Shown: positions 1 through 6,970, numbered from the stretch's first letter. The stretch is 15,033 nt of DNA from Candidatus Gastranaerophilales bacterium (GCA_944323495.1 CALUSZ010000065.1:1-15033); one strand, 5' to 3'. Numbers and translations: made by a program. The notes: generated from the sequence alone by a model not told the origin.

Positions 1-2
1 AA

Positions 3-272
3 TACATATTAGATGATTTAAAAACAGATGACGATATTAAAGAATGGATTAATATCGGTTTTCAAGAGTTTTTACAAGATAATGACTTGAATGCTTTTGT
101 AAAAGCTTTAGAATATGCTGTAAGGGCAAAAGATTCTATTTTGGGTATTTCTAAAAAGACTGGAATATCCAGAAGTAATCTTTACGCAATTTTTAACGGA
201 GAACAACAACCGCAATTATCTACTGCATTAAAAATAATTAAAGAACTTGGATATACTGTTCAAGTTGCTTAA
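3..272 (+). CDS. Addiction-module antitoxin, HI1420-like (5' partial)
   Basis: The reading frame is open from the window edge to TAA at 270-272 and gives 89 residues, so the true start lies to the left. The TTG at 87 is internal, because the upstream codons read as sensible protein (TDDDIKEWINIGFQEFL). The layout matches the chromosomal addiction-module antidote family typified by HI1420: an N-terminal segment on the pattern 'D..I..(W/Y)...' followed by a helix-turn-helix. The HTH is visible around ISKKTGISRSNLYAIFNGEQ and ends in the family-like pattern 'QPQLSTALKIIKELGY'. By family knowledge such proteins bind their own operator and neutralise a RelE/HigB-like toxin encoded just upstream, which here would be outside the window. 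The toxin is not seen, so the pairing is inferred. An ordinary Xre-type regulator is the alternative. Confidence 0.72.
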   Translation, partial: YILDDLKTDDDIKEWINIGFQEFLQDNDLNAFVKALEYAVRAKDSILGISKKTGISRSNLYAIFNGEQQPQLSTALKIIKELGYTVQVA

Positions 273-355
273 AATTATTATAACTGGCTAAATTGCTTGC
301 AAATCTTCGAATTAAATGTTCGAACCTGTGAGCGTTAAGCCCGTCATTTAAATAA
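273..355. other. Short non-coding stretch after the antitoxin
   Basis: No gene is visible. The stretch carries two TTCGAA palindromic hexamers at 306-311 and 319-324. The second lies in GTTCGAACC, which superficially resembles a tRNA T-loop. No flanking stem, acceptor stem or anticodon arm can be drawn, so no RNA gene is called. Confidence 0.4.
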
Positions 356-390
356 AAAAACTCCAATTTAAAATTGGAGTTTTTATTTTA
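356..390 (+). terminator. Intrinsic terminator after the antitoxin
   Basis: An almost perfect hairpin: CTCCAATTT at 361-369 pairs with AAATTGGAG at 371-379. It is extended by a run of five A (356-360) against five T (380-384), with further T-rich sequence to 389. The symmetry and the A/T tracts on both sides would let it work in either direction. It separates the antitoxin unit from the nitroreductase. Confidence 0.85.
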
Positions 391-424
391 ATTAGATATA
401 ATTTATTTGTACCGGTGTAATACC

Positions 425-462
425 TTTGAAATAATCATCATTCACTATATAATAAAGGGGAG
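425..462 (+). promoter_or_regulatory. Candidate promoter/RBS for the nitroreductase
   Basis: TTTGAA at 425-430, a 17-nt spacer and TATAAT at 448-453 form a good sigma-70-type promoter. A strong Shine-Dalgarno (AAGGGGAG, 455-462) lies 9 nt before the ATG at 472. If this -10 is used, the transcript would start near 460 and lose most of the ribosome site. An alternative promoter that keeps the leader is TTGGAG (374-379), 17 nt, TATAAT (397-402), which overlaps the terminator hairpin. Which one is used cannot be decided from sequence. Confidence 0.5.
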
Positions 463-471
463 ACCAATATA

Positions 472-1092
472 ATGGAATTATATGATGCTATATACAAAAG
501 AAAAATCATTTGAGATTTTAAAAATCAGATTGTTCAGGATAATATTATTGAAAAAATTATAGACGCCGGTTTACAGGCGCCTACCCATGATCATTTAAGG
601 AATTGGGAATTCGTTATTATTCAGAATGAAAAAGATAAGAAAAATGTTCTTCAATTTGTAAAACAAGGGATTGAGCCGGCACTTGAAATATTAAAGAGAA
701 CTCTGGTTAATGGAACCCCGCAGCAAAAAATGTATGCAATAGCAATGCCCAGACAGTATTCAATGTTATATAATGCATCTCATATAATTTTACCATTTTT
801 CAAATCAAATTCCGGTGTGATGAAGCCTTTATCAGTAAGTTCTTTAAATCCTATTGCGTCTATCTGGTGTGTTATAGAAAATATATTCTTAGCAGCAACC
901 GCGGAGGGCTTAGCCTGTTCTATGAGAATTCCTGTCGGAGAAGAAGGTATAAATGTTGCTAAATCAGTAGAAGCCCCTACAGATTATCTATTACCCTGCT
1001 ATATAGGTTTAGGCTACACTGCCGATGATACGCCGCAGGTTGAACAGATTCAATATACAGCAAAACAAAAAATGCATTTTGGGAAATGGTAA
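472..1092 (+). pseudogene. Nitroreductase-family flavoprotein interrupted by in-frame TGA
   Basis: One frame runs from ATG 472 (good RBS) to TAA 1090-1092, 207 codons, which is normal for the family. It contains a TGA at 511-513 (codon 14). The N-terminus reads MELYDAIYKRKII-stop-DFKNQ. Oxygen-insensitive NAD(P)H nitroreductases normally have '..RxSxRxF' here, with the Arg contacting FMN phosphate. So the stop falls on the conserved Arg (AGA to TGA would be one change) and the nearby Ser is replaced by Ile. The rest is typical: APTHDHLRNWEFVII, an Ala-rich helix around NIFLAATAEGLACSMR, and a C-terminal GYTADDTPQVEQ ending HFGKW. Restart at the ATG at 730 (120 residues) has no ribosome site and would lack the N-terminal FMN-binding part. 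Most likely a recent pseudogene; a base-call error is the main alternative. Confidence 0.8.
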
Positions 1093-1106
1093 ATTACTGA
1101 ATCATA

Positions 1107-2225
1107 TTAAATATTAAAAAATTCTTTTATAATATTTTCTATTCTGGAAGCAGATTTTCCGTCTCCATATGGATTTTGAACTTTCAATCTGGTTTCATCT
1201 TTTGGCAGGGCCAAAATCTTTTCTGATTCTTTTATAATCACATCATAATCAGCACCGACAAGCTTAGACACACCGGCATCAATACCTTCTTTGCGTTCGG
1301 TCTCATACCTCATAACAAGAGTCGGGCAGGCAAAAGATGGTGCTTCTTCCTGAATTCCGCCTGAATCTGTCAAAATAAGTTTGGCATTCTTCATCAAATA
1401 AACCAGATACGGATAATCAAGCGGAGGTAAAAGATAGATATTTTTAAAACTGCCTAATCTATTCTGTATCTTATTTTTAACATTAGGATTCGGGTGAACC
1501 GGTATTACAAATGTATGATTAGAATATTTTTCAGCTAAATAAGATATTGCATCAATAATTCTATCAATTCTTTCTCCGTGGTTTTCCCGTCTATGAGCCG
1601 TTATTAAAACAAGCTTATCATCAATTGGAATATCTTTTTCTTTATAAAATATTTCGGAATTTTCAACAACCTCTTTAGATAAACAAAAAAGCGCGTCGAT
1701 TACCGTATTTCCAACCACATGTATTTTATTTTCAGAAATATTTTCCTTTAATAACGCCTCTTTGTTAATATTAGTTGGAGCAAAATGCAATTCCGCGACT
1801 CTTGAAGTCATCTGCCTCATAACCTCTTCCGGGAACGGCTCATAAATGTCGTATGAGCGCAAACCGGCTTCTACATGGAATACCGGAATTTTATGATAAA
1901 AACTTGTTAAAGCCCCGCAAAGTACGGTCATTGTATCACCTTGTACAATTGCAGCATCAATTTTATTTTCGTTAAATACTCTATCCAGAGATGTCAGCAA
2001 TCTTGCCTGAATTGATGATAAAGATTGATTTTCGCGCATACTGTCAAGATTAATATCCGCCCTCAGACCAAAATATGCGAGTGTTTGGTTTGATAATTCT
2101 TTTTGCTGTTCTGTGTTACATATAATAACATTGTATTTCTCCGGATATTTCCTCATCTCAAGAATGACAGGCGCAAGTTTAATAATTTCCGGACGTGTTC
2201 CAAATATAAAAATAATATTTTTCAT
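1107..2225 (-). CDS. wecB: UDP-N-acetylglucosamine 2-epimerase (non-hydrolysing)
   Basis: 372 residues, full family length. The enzyme interconverts UDP-GlcNAc and UDP-ManNAc in the cytoplasm, supplying ManNAc-type sugars for surface polysaccharides. Visible signatures are FGTRPE (8-13), VQGDT (94-98, acidic D97), HVEAGLRS (117-124, E119), PFPEE (130-134), the nucleotide-site motif AHRREN (210-215, H211) and DSGGIQEE (287-294). These align with the catalytic D95, E117, E131 and H213 described for E. coli WecB. The segment YETERKEG (307-314) varies from the commoner DTTERPEG. The start is fixed by the family pattern, in which the protein begins a few residues before GTRPE, and no start codon lies upstream in frame. 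There is no Shine-Dalgarno; a TATAAT sits 7 nt before the ATG. No other polysaccharide genes adjoin it. Its 3' end converges on the nitroreductase 14 bp away, with no clear terminator between. Confidence 0.95.
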   Translation of the reverse strand: MKNIIFIFGTRPEIIKLAPVILEMRKYPEKYNVIICNTEQQKELSNQTLAYFGLRADINLDSMRENQSLSSIQARLLTSLDRVFNENKIDAAIVQGDTMTVLCGALTSFYHKIPVFHVEAGLRSYDIYEPFPEEVMRQMTSRVAELHFAPTNINKEALLKENISENKIHVVGNTVIDALFCLSKEVVENSEIFYKEKDIPIDDKLVLITAHRRENHGERIDRIIDAISYLAEKYSNHTFVIPVHPNPNVKNKIQNRLGSFKNIYLLPPLDYPYLVYLMKNAKLILTDSGGIQEEAPSFACPTLVMRYETERKEGIDAGVSKLVGADYDVIIKESEKILALPKDETRLKVQNPYGDGKSASRIENIIKEFFNI

Positions 2226-2232
2226 ATGAAAT

Positions 2233-2238
2233 ATTATA
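2233..2238 (-). promoter_or_regulatory. -10 box of wecB, probably leaderless
   Basis: On the minus strand a perfect TATAAT (plus-strand ATTATA, 2233-2238) ends 7 nt before the wecB ATG at 2225. A transcript from it would begin at or within one base of the start codon. No purine-rich ribosome site exists in the gap. No good -35 is visible at 17 nt. Confidence 0.6.
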
Positions 2239-2279
2239 CAATAAAATATTTTTTTGCTATACTGGAAATATAAGGAGAG
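2235..2279 (+). promoter_or_regulatory. Promoter and RBS of the gltA-like gene
   Basis: TATACA at 2235-2240 (4 of 6 to TTGACA), a 17-nt spacer and TATACT at 2258-2263, preceded by TG at 2255-2256 (extended -10). The Shine-Dalgarno AAGGAGAG (2272-2279) lies 8 nt before the ATG at 2288. The -35 overlaps the -10 of the divergent wecB promoter. Confidence 0.65.
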
Positions 2280-2287
2280 TTGTTAGT

Positions 2288-3655
2288 ATGCGTCAAAGAC
2301 CGAAAGAACAAGATAAAACAGAGCGTCGTCATAATTTTCTGCCTGTTGAAGAAAATTTGACCGCAGAGCAAGTTAAAGCAGAAGCTGATAGATGTCTGCA
2401 TTGTAAAAACCCGAGATGTGTTCAGGGATGTCCGGTAAATATCCAGATTCCGGAATTTATAAAAGCTTTAAAGGAAGATAATCTTGATGAAGCCGGCGAT
2501 ATAATACGTCAAACGAGTATGCTTCCGTCTGTTTGCGGCCGTGTTTGTCCGCAGGAAAGACAGTGTGAGGGGAATTGTGTTTTAGGTATCAAGGGCGAAG
2601 CCATTGCAATTGGCGCCTTAGAACGTTATGTCGGCGATAATACATCGCCGGAGCCAGCTAAAATTACTCCATCAGGTAAGAAAGTAGCGATAGTAGGCTC
2701 CGGCTGTGCTGGTATGACAGCAGCTTGTGATTTAAGAAAAGCCGGCCATGATGTGACAATATTTGAAGCATTACATGAATTCGGCGGCGTATTAAGATAC
2801 GGAATCCCACCATTTAGACTTCCAAGAACTGTTCTTGACAGGGAAATTAAATCATTAATGGATATGGGAGTAAAATTCGAAAAGAATGTTATTGTGGGTA
2901 AATCTATAACCTTAAAACAGCTTCAGGAAGAAGGCTATGATGCAATATTTATCTGCTCAGGCGCCGGACTTCCTAAGATGATGCATATTCCGGGAGAGAA
3001 CCTTAATGGAGTATTCTCCGCAAATGAATTTTTAACCAGAGTTAACTTAATGCACGCAAACGAAGATACATGTGCAACACCTTTAAAGGTTGGTAAATCA
3101 GTTGCAGTAATAGGCGGCGGTAATGTTGCAATGGATGCTGCAAGAACTGCTGTCAGAGTCGGATTTGAAAAAGTTTATATAGTCTATAGAAGAACTGAAG
3201 CCGAACTTCCTGCAAGACTAGAGGAAATCAGACATGCAAAAGAAGAAGGAGTTATATTCCAGTTCTTGCATGCGCCTTGTGAAATTCTTGAAAAAGATGG
3301 TTATGCAGCCGGTATGAAATTTGAAATAATGGAGCTTGGCGAACCGGATGAGTCCGGAAGACGCAGACCGGTTGGGACAGGCAGATACTCTACGCTTGAT
3401 GTAGATACTGTTATTGTAGCACTGGGAACAGGACCTAATCCTATAATCCAAAAATCTGCCCACCTGGACGGATTGGATTTTGAAATGGATAAAAAAGGGT
3501 ATTTTGTTGTAAACCCTGAAACCAGAGAGACATCAATTCCTGCAATATTTGCCGGAGGAGATGTGGCACCTGTTGGTGAATCTAATGCAATAAATGCGAT
3601 GGGTGCAGGAAAAAAAGCGGCTAAGGCCATTAACGAGTATTTAGCTGGAAAGTAG
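2288..3655 (+). CDS. gltA: GltA-type NADPH glutamate synthase / NfnB-like flavoprotein
   Basis: 455 residues. This family (small subunit of glutamate synthase, stand-alone homotetrameric GltA, NfnB) carries FAD, binds NAD(P)H and has N-terminal iron-sulfur clusters. Cysteines lie at 36, 39, 44, 48 and 83, 87, 93, 97, the two ferredoxin-like groups. The FAD Rossmann motif is GSGCAG (137-142), then EALHEFGGVLRYGIP, NADPH-site GGGNVAMDAA (276-285), YRRTEAELPAR (300-310) and the C-terminal FAD motif AGGD (422-425). The run GAGLPKMMHIPGENLNGVFS strongly resembles the archaeal/clostridial stand-alone GltA type. No GltB or NfnA partner adjoins it, so the homotetrameric form is favoured, but NfnB (transhydrogenase/ferredoxin oxidoreductase) or SudA-type activity cannot be excluded. 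The usual Pro of GSGPAG is Cys140 here. It has its own promoter and terminator and is divergent from wecB. Confidence 0.85.
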   Translation: MRQRPKEQDKTERRHNFLPVEENLTAEQVKAEADRCLHCKNPRCVQGCPVNIQIPEFIKALKEDNLDEAGDIIRQTSMLPSVCGRVCPQERQCEGNCVLGIKGEAIAIGALERYVGDNTSPEPAKITPSGKKVAIVGSGCAGMTAACDLRKAGHDVTIFEALHEFGGVLRYGIPPFRLPRTVLDREIKSLMDMGVKFEKNVIVGKSITLKQLQEEGYDAIFICSGAGLPKMMHIPGENLNGVFSANEFLTRVNLMHANEDTCATPLKVGKSVAVIGGGNVAMDAARTAVRVGFEKVYIVYRRTEAELPARLEEIRHAKEEGVIFQFLHAPCEILEKDGYAAGMKFEIMELGEPDESGRRRPVGTGRYSTLDVDTVIVALGTGPNPIIQKSAHLDGLDFEMDKKGYFVVNPETRETSIPAIFAGGDVAPVGESNAINAMGAGKKAAKAINEYLAGK

Positions 3656-3661
3656 ATATAG

Positions 3662-3690
3662 GCATGCTCTAAATAGAGTATGCTTTTTTT
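3662..3690 (+). terminator. Intrinsic terminator of the gltA-like gene
   Basis: GCATGCTCT (3662-3670) pairs with AGAGTATGC (3675-3683) around a 4-nt loop, with one G-U pair, followed by seven T. It lies 6 bp after the TAG. Confidence 0.92.
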
Positions 3691-3691
3691 A

Positions 3692-3720
3692 TTTACAAAA
3701 AAAATATTATATGCTATAGT
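3692..3720 (+). promoter_or_regulatory. pilT promoter
   Basis: TTTACA at 3692-3697, a spacer of exactly 17 nt and TATAGT at 3715-3720, preceded by TG at 3712-3713 (extended -10). This is one of the best sigma-70-type promoters in the window. It gives a leader of about 53 nt before the ATG at 3780, containing a small GGTA/TACC inverted repeat (3753-3765 region). The ribosome site is weak (GAGGG, 3766-3770). Confidence 0.75.
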
Positions 3721-3779
3721 TTTAATGTAAAAGAGTGCACCAAGGTACAATTACCTATAAAAAATGAGGGCTTTTTATA

Positions 3780-4850
3780 ATGCTTATAGAAAAATATTTG
3801 GAAGTTGTTGTTAAGCAGAGAGGTTCCGATTTACATATATCTGCAGGACTTCCCCCGGTTGTACGTATTGACGGCAACCTGCAAAGAATGGACGTTCCGG
3901 CATTGAAACCTGAAGAAGTTGAATTATTGTTATTTCCTATGCTTAACAAGGAACAAAGACGTAAACTTGAACAAGACTGGGAACTTGACTTTTCATACGG
4001 GATTCAGGGCTTAAGCCGTTTCAGGGTAAATATTTATAAAGATAGAGGAAACTATGCAGCAGCATTTCGTGTTATTGCATCAAAAGTTCCGTCTTTCAAA
4101 GAATTAGGTTTATCAGACACAGTTAGAAAAATTGCAGAAAAACCACGCGGTCTTGTTCTTGTAACAGGTCCTACAGGTTCCGGTAAATCAACAACTCTGG
4201 CAGCAATGATTAACTATATTAACGAAACACGTTCAGAACACATTTTGACGATAGAGGACCCTATCGAATTTATTCACCCGTCAAAACGTTCTATTATCCA
4301 CCAGAGAGAATTAGGCCAGGATACAAGAAGTTTCGCTAACGCGCTTAAATCAGCACTTCGTGAAGACCCTGATATCATTCTGGTAGGTGAGATGCGTGAC
4401 TTGGATACCATTAGGTTAGCGCTGACAGCTGCTGAAACCGGTCACTTGGTATTCGGAACATTGCACACATCTTCTGCTTCACAAACTATTGACCGTATTA
4501 TTGACGTATTTCCGGAAGGTCAGCAGCAGCAGGTTCGTGTACAGCTTTCAAACTCTCTTGTAGCTGTATTCTCTCAAACTCTGTTACCGCTGCTTCAATC
4601 TGACGGTACTAAGCAGGGACGTGTTATGGCGCAGGAAGTTATGCTTGTAATACCTGCTATCGCTAACTTGATTCGTGAAGCTAAGGCTGCGCAAATCTAC
4701 TCTACAATGCAGACTAACTCCGGTTTTGGTATGCAGACTTTAGAGATGTCTTTAAGAGATTTGTATATGAGAAAAAAGATTACGCTCGAAGATGCTCTGG
4801 CGCGTTCAAGCCGGCCGGAAGAATTCAAGCGGGGATTACAGAATTCATAA
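3780..4850 (+). CDS. pilT: Type IV pilus retraction ATPase PilT
   Basis: 356 residues, usual PilT length. PilT is a cytoplasmic hexameric ATPase that powers pilus depolymerisation, driving twitching motility and DNA uptake. Visible are an N-terminal PAS-like region with GSDLHISAG (15-23), Walker A GPTGSGKST (130-138), the Asp box around ILTIEDPIEF (155-164), atypical Walker B DPDIILVGEMRD (196-207, E204) and the His box GHLVFGTLHT (221-230). The C-terminal AIANLIRE (293-300) corresponds to the PilT-specific AIRNLIRE motif needed for retraction, with Arg replaced by Ala at the third position. Presence of this motif and absence of the PilB tetracysteine zinc site and long N-terminal domain distinguish it from the assembly ATPase. 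No other pilus genes adjoin; it is a monocistronic unit between two terminators. Confidence 0.95.
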   Translation: MLIEKYLEVVVKQRGSDLHISAGLPPVVRIDGNLQRMDVPALKPEEVELLLFPMLNKEQRRKLEQDWELDFSYGIQGLSRFRVNIYKDRGNYAAAFRVIASKVPSFKELGLSDTVRKIAEKPRGLVLVTGPTGSGKSTTLAAMINYINETRSEHILTIEDPIEFIHPSKRSIIHQRELGQDTRSFANALKSALREDPDIILVGEMRDLDTIRLALTAAETGHLVFGTLHTSSASQTIDRIIDVFPEGQQQQVRVQLSNSLVAVFSQTLLPLLQSDGTKQGRVMAQEVMLVIPAIANLIREAKAAQIYSTMQTNSGFGMQTLEMSLRDLYMRKKITLEDALARSSRPEEFKRGLQNS

Positions 4851-4857
4851 ATGTAAC

Positions 4858-4882
4858 AAAAAGCGGGAAATCCGCTTTTTTT
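4858..4882 (+). terminator. Intrinsic terminator of pilT
   Basis: AAAAAGCGG (4858-4866) and CCGCTTTTT (4872-4880) form a stem closing a 5-nt loop, followed by more T residues. It lies 7 bp after the pilT stop. Confidence 0.92.
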
Positions 4883-4901
4883 ATTGCATTTTTAAGCTGT
4901 T

Positions 4902-4935
4902 TATAATATAAATATATAAGCTTTAGAAAAGGAGG
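4902..4935 (+). promoter_or_regulatory. pckA -10 box and ribosome binding site
   Basis: TATAAT at 4902-4907 is a perfect -10, with no recognisable -35 at normal spacing. The Shine-Dalgarno AAAGGAGG (4928-4935) is near-perfect and lies 10 nt before the ATG at 4946, in line with a highly translated metabolic gene. Confidence 0.6.
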
Positions 4936-4945
4936 AAGCCGAAAT

Positions 4946-6544
4946 ATGGAAACTTACGGAATTGAGAAACTAGGTATTATTGGTGCAAAGGCAGTATATA
5001 GAAATCTTTCACCTGCCGCACTTACAGAAAAAGCTCTGGAAAGAGGAGAAGGCGCTTTAAGTAATACGGGAGCTCTTGTTGTAACAACAGGAAAATACAC
5101 AGGCCGTTCTCCTAAAGATAAATTTATTGTTGACACTCCGTCTATTCACAATGAAATTGCCTGGGGAAAAGTCAACAGACCTATTACGAGAGAAAAATTT
5201 AATGCAATAAAAGGTAAAATTGCCTCTTACTTGCAAAACCGCGAAGTATTTATTTTTGACGGCTTTGCAGGGGCTGATAAAACATATACTCAAAAATTCA
5301 GAGTTATTAACGAAATGGCAAGCCAGAACTTGTTTATTCACCAGTTATTAATCCGTCCGACAGCAGAAGAACTTGCAAATTACGGCACTCCGGATTATAC
5401 AATCCTCTGCGCGCCGGGATTTAAATGCGATCCTGAAGTTGACGGGGTTAATTCGGAAGCTTGTATTGCAATAGATTATGAAGCTCATCAGATTATCATC
5501 TGCGGTTCTCAATACTCAGGAGAAATCAAGAAATCTGTATTTGCGACAATGAACTATATTATGACAAAGAAGAATGTTCTTCCTATGCATTGTTCTGCTA
5601 ATATGGATCCTGAAACACATGAAACAGCTGTATTCTTCGGACTTTCCGGAACTGGTAAAACAACCTTATCAGCTGATCCAAACCGTAAATTAATCGGTGA
5701 TGACGAACACGGCTGGTCTCCGGACGGTGTATTCAACTTTGAAGGCGGCTGCTATGCAAAATGTATTAACCTTTCAAAAGAACACGAACCTGAAATCTAT
5801 AACGCAATCAAGTTTGGTTCTCTGGTTGAAAACGTTGTTATGGATAAAAACACAAGGGAATTTGACTTTAATGACGGAAGCTTAACAGAAAATACAAGAG
5901 TCGGCTATCCGATTGATTATATTGATAACGCTCAAATCCCTTCAAAAGGCGGAATTCCAAAAGTTGTTATATTCTTAACAGCTGATGCGTTCGGTGTACT
6001 TCCTCCAATATCAAGATTGGATAAAAACGCTGCAATGTACCATTTTGTAACAGGTTTCACATCTAAACTTGCAGGAACTGAAAGGGGTGTAACAGAGCCG
6101 CAGCCAACATTCTCAACCTTGTTTGGCGAACCGTTTATGCCTATGGACGCTTCTGTTTACGCAGAAATGCTCGGTGAAAAACTTGAAAAATACGGAACCA
6201 AGGTTTATCTTGTAAATACAGGCTGGGCAGGCGGAAGTGCTGCTTCAGGCGCTAAACGTATGAAACTAAGCTACACAAGAGCAATGGTAACAGCAGCATT
6301 AAACGGCTCATTTGATAACATTGAATTCAAGCACCATGATATATTCAATGTTGACTATCCGACATCTTGTCCGAATGTTCCTGATGAAATGCTTGATGCA
6401 AGAGGAATGTGGGCAGATAAGAACGCTTATGATGAAGCAGCTAACAAACTTGCGCAAATGTTTGCAGATAATTTTGCTTCAAAATATCCAAATATGCCGG
6501 CTGAAATTGTTAACGCAGGGCCAAGGGCAGTTGCTAAAGTATAG
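4946..6544 (+). CDS. pckA: Phosphoenolpyruvate carboxykinase (ATP)
   Basis: 532 residues, the normal length of the ATP-dependent enzyme. It interconverts oxaloacetate + ATP and PEP + CO2 + ADP in the cytosol. It serves gluconeogenesis, or in fermenters may run as an ATP-yielding carboxylation from PEP toward succinate. Motifs: TGRSPKDKF (52-60, substrate Arg54), YSGEIKKSVF (190-199, metal/substrate Lys), MHCSAN (214-219, metal-binding His), Walker A-type GLSGTGKTTLS (232-242) and the PEPCK kinase-2 segment GDDEHGW (251-257). The ATP-type P-loop and overall length separate it from the GTP-dependent family. The start is set by the strong RBS. Codon use is even, like its neighbours. It is monocistronic, bounded by the pilT terminator and the hairpin at 6564-6596, converging with a small minus-strand gene. 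Confidence 0.97.
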   Translation: METYGIEKLGIIGAKAVYRNLSPAALTEKALERGEGALSNTGALVVTTGKYTGRSPKDKFIVDTPSIHNEIAWGKVNRPITREKFNAIKGKIASYLQNREVFIFDGFAGADKTYTQKFRVINEMASQNLFIHQLLIRPTAEELANYGTPDYTILCAPGFKCDPEVDGVNSEACIAIDYEAHQIIICGSQYSGEIKKSVFATMNYIMTKKNVLPMHCSANMDPETHETAVFFGLSGTGKTTLSADPNRKLIGDDEHGWSPDGVFNFEGGCYAKCINLSKEHEPEIYNAIKFGSLVENVVMDKNTREFDFNDGSLTENTRVGYPIDYIDNAQIPSKGGIPKVVIFLTADAFGVLPPISRLDKNAAMYHFVTGFTSKLAGTERGVTEPQPTFSTLFGEPFMPMDASVYAEMLGEKLEKYGTKVYLVNTGWAGGSAASGAKRMKLSYTRAMVTAALNGSFDNIEFKHHDIFNVDYPTSCPNVPDEMLDARGMWADKNAYDEAANKLAQMFADNFASKYPNMPAEIVNAGPRAVAKV

Positions 6545-6553
6545 TAAAGAAAT

Positions 6554-6596
6554 AAAAAAAATGGGGCGGCTTAAACGAAAATCGTTTAAGCCGCCC
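6554..6596 (-). terminator. Shared terminator between pckA and the convergent minus-strand unit
   Basis: A perfect 15-bp stem (6564-6578 with 6582-6596) closes a 3-nt loop. It is GC-rich at the base (GGGCGGC/GCCGCCC). On the minus strand it is followed by a run of eight T (plus-strand A run, about 6554-6561), so it is a strong terminator for the minus-strand unit. On the plus strand only TTCT follows, so stopping pckA transcripts would rely on the stem. Confidence 0.9.
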
Positions 6597-6604
6597 TTCT
6601 AATA

Positions 6605-6970
6605 TCAATCCATAAAATCTGGATCGTTTTTCTTATCCTGTTCCTTTGTATTTTGGTCTTTCAATGACTCTATAGTTTCTTTACGAGCAGCCTCAAGGTC
6701 TTCTTTTACATCTATCACCGTAAAGAAATCTACAACTTTTTGATAAATATTCGGACAAGCAGATTTAACCTTATCCATAAAGCTTGTTCTTTCATTTCCT
6801 GTCAATACACCGTCAGGCTTCTTTTCCCCTTTTTCATTCGTAGTATCGCATTCATTAAAAATGCTTTCTAATTTTTTAGAATCACTGGAATTTATTTCAA
6901 CCCCTTGTTCCTTGAAAAAACTCTGCATACCGTTAATACTAAAATTAATGTTGTTAAAATCTTGAACCAT
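6605..6970 (-). CDS. Small acidic/charged protein with an EF-hand-like loop, function unknown
   Basis: 121 residues ending in TGA, not assigned to a known family. The start is supported by AAGGAG 7 nt upstream. There is no signal peptide or membrane segment. Around residues 39-61 the sequence NECDTTNEKGEKKPDGVLTG followed by NE resembles an EF-hand, with Asp42, polar residues, then D53-G54, a hydrophobic residue and Glu60 at the last ligand position. It contains a few extra residues, so it may be a degenerate or extended calcium loop. The C-terminal third is highly charged (Asp/Glu/Lys) and probably helical then disordered, ending DPDFMD. It lies 80 bp downstream of priA on the same strand with no terminator between, so it may be the last gene of that unit or have a promoter I cannot recognise. 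Calcium binding is an inference. Confidence 0.75.
   Translation of the reverse strand: MVQDFNNINFSINGMQSFFKEQGVEINSSDSKKLESIFNECDTTNEKGEKKPDGVLTGNERTSFMDKVKSACPNIYQKVVDFFTVIDVKEDLEAARKETIESLKDQNTKEQDKKNDPDFMD

Noticed and set aside
300..350. tRNA-like or attachment-site remnant around GTTCGAACC
   Set aside because: A T-loop-like string and two TTCGAA hexamers are present, but no stems flank it, no cloverleaf can be drawn and no matching copy was seen elsewhere in the window.
511..513. UGA recoding (selenocysteine or reassigned codon)
   Set aside because: The family position is Arg, no hairpin suited to selenocysteine insertion is evident, and TGA serves as a normal stop at 6605-6607 and 12909-12911.
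730..1092. Independent 120-residue gene starting at the ATG at 730
   Set aside because: It is the C-terminal part of the nitroreductase frame, with no ribosome site, and lacks the FMN-binding N-terminus.
3218..3750. Minus-strand open frames opposite the gltA-like gene
   Set aside because: They are shadows of a well-supported plus-strand gene and have no ribosome site or recognisable protein pattern.
6312..6602. 96-residue frame overlapping the end of pckA
   Set aside because: It is out of frame with a certain gene and runs through the terminator hairpin.
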